This document shows positions 4,686 through 5,746 of a DNA stretch of 5,746 nt, piece by piece (the first letter of the stretch is position 1; the number at the start of each line of letters is the position of its first letter). The notes beneath the pieces were generated by a model. That model was not told the DNA's origin and made no database searches. It saw nothing but the letters and a program-made list of their open reading frames with translations. The stretch is from Caldora sp. SIO3E6 (GTDB lineage Bacteria; Cyanobacteriota; Cyanobacteriia; Cyanobacteriales; Coleofasciculaceae). The position numbers were made by a program, and so were the translations under genes. The DNA lies in the NCBI GenBank assembly GCA_010672185.1, contig JAAHHL010000513.1, forward strand, positions 1 through 5,746. Reading direction: 5' to 3'.

Positions 4686-5746
4686 TTTAACAGAGACTCT
4701 ACAGCTGTTAGCGGCAACGTTGGGAGTGCGACTAATTCAAGATTTTTGGCAACATGTTCCGGTTGCTTCATCCCTACTAAAGCTGTTGATAAACCTGGTA
4801 TACTTCGAGTAAATTGCAGAGCTTGCTGGCCAATAGTTAAACGTTCTTTACTGTTGGAAGTCAGTAGGGGTAGCATTTTCTCTAGTTCCTTGCCCTGAGC
4901 AATTGCAGCGCTGGCAACTGGTGTAATGTTTAATTGTTGAGCAGCCTGTAGAACAGACATCTGACAGCCATCAATAGTTTGGGTAGCCAGGGTTGCTCCC
5001 TCTAACATCAGTAGATTAAGGGGCAGTTGGATAAACTTAAAATGGCTTTCCCCCTGAGGAGACACACTTTGAGCAATAGCTTGAGCCTTGGCTAAATCAA
5101 TATGGGCTTTATTGGTAGGAGTGACTCGAAAAGCATTCCAGGTGGCTATTCCATAGGCTCCAATCTTACCAGCAGCAACCGCTTCTTCTAAGACGATAAA
5201 AGATGCTTCTAGCTGCTTGTAGAAGACTTCTGGAGAGATATTAGAAAGTTGATCCTCTGGGTTATGCAGGTAGTAGATATCAATGGTTTCTACACCTAAG
5301 TTGTCCAAACTTCGATTAAGCTGATCACAGATATACTCAGGATGCATACAATGCCTTTGCTGAGCTAGATCTGTCATGCTGATAGAAGTCTCTGGTGGAT
5401 CAACATAGGTTGCCTTAAACCACTCAACACGATTGGGGTGGGGAACAAATCCTCCCTTAGAACAAATAACTAGTCCTTCACGGTGGGCAATACCTTGGTT
5501 GATAACTTGGTGAATAGCTTCTCCAACAACACGTTCACTTCGCTGATGGCGGTAGTTAATAGCAGTATCAACAACATTGATACCATTTGCGATCGCATCA
5601 ACAATTGCCTGATGCATCAACTGATCAGTTTTTTCATCGACTTTACCTAAATACGTCCCAATGCCGATAGAACTCATCAACAGTTGATTGTATTCTCTAA
5701 AGTGAGTAGCTGCACAGTTTTGGTGCTGACGATAATTATCTGTACA
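4676..5746 (-). CDS. Aldo/keto reductase, 5'-partial
   Basis: An NAD(P)H-dependent oxidoreductase of the aldo/keto reductase superfamily, a cytosolic (beta/alpha)8 barrel that reduces aldehydes or ketones. At least 356 residues lie in the window. A TTG at 5680 and an ATG at 5677 could begin a shorter form, but the frame stays open to the right edge, and the residues upstream run directly into the family's early segment (HFREYNQLLMSSIGIGTYLG). The true start is therefore outside. Counting from the window edge, the catalytic tetrad is present: Asp60 and Tyr65 in VVDTAINY, Lys97 in VICSKGG and His161 in YYLHNP. The C-terminal GLSTALVGMKQPEHVAKNLE segment matches the cofactor-phosphate end of the barrel. 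Substrate is unknown. The last two residues and stop are encoded by a tandem repeat. A HIP1 site lies inside the gene. It is convergent with petG. Confidence 0.92.
   Translation of the reverse strand, partial: CTDNYRQHQNCAATHFREYNQLLMSSIGIGTYLGKVDEKTDQLMHQAIVDAIANGINVVDTAINYRHQRSERVVGEAIHQVINQGIAHREGLVICSKGGFVPHPNRVEWFKATYVDPPETSISMTDLAQQRHCMHPEYICDQLNRSLDNLGVETIDIYYLHNPEDQLSNISPEVFYKQLEASFIVLEEAVAAGKIGAYGIATWNAFRVTPTNKAHIDLAKAQAIAQSVSPQGESHFKFIQLPLNLLMLEGATLATQTIDGCQMSVLQAAQQLNITPVASAAIAQGKELEKMLPLLTSNSKERLTIGQQALQFTRSIPGLSTALVGMKQPEHVAKNLELVALPTLPLTAVESLLNRW
5589..5596. repeat. HIP1 octamer
   Basis: A second GCGATCGC, inside the aldo/keto reductase gene, in the segment encoding ADAIANG just before the catalytic VVDTAINY motif. 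It supports cyanobacterial origin. Confidence 0.85.

Overview
The window comes from a cyanobacterium, probably a filamentous or colonial one. The clearest evidence is a complete petG gene (cytochrome b6f subunit V), which only oxygenic phototrophs carry. Next to it is a membrane-anchored monohaem cytochrome c that looks like CytM. Two HIP1 octamers (GCGATCGC) and several tracts of 7-bp tandem repeats, both typical of cyanobacterial chromosomes, support this. I cannot name the genus.

Layout, left to right. (1) 1-1778, plus strand: a two-gene unit with a 2-bp gap. The first gene is an AAA15/OLD-type ATPase cut at its 5' end by the window edge. The second is a small DUF3226-like protein with TOPRIM-type acidic motifs. 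A separate OLD-type ATPase paired with a TOPRIM protein is the architecture of two-component anti-phage systems such as PARIS, and of split relatives of OLD/Gabija. This is the accessory part of the window and the best candidate for an under-described system. (2) 1833-3596, plus strand: a complete fused half-size ABC exporter of the MsbA/LmrA type with a TTG start and a good ribosome binding site. (3) 3597-3735: a convergent spacer filled with heptad repeats. (4) 3736-4433: a cytochrome c gene on the minus strand and petG on the plus strand, divergent across 185 bp. (5) 4434-4675: a repeat-rich convergent spacer with a strong hairpin just after petG, a 12-bp direct duplication, a GGTGTGTTA palindrome and a CCTACCA heptad array. 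(6) 4676-5746, minus strand: an aldo/keto reductase whose reading frame runs off the right edge, so its true start is outside the window.

The photosynthetic genes (petG, cytochrome c) plausibly act at the thylakoid or cytoplasmic membrane in electron transfer. The ABC exporter and the aldo/keto reductase look like ordinary chromosomal housekeeping or metabolic genes with no visible link to them. The ATPase/TOPRIM pair is functionally separate. Both ends of the window cut through genes.
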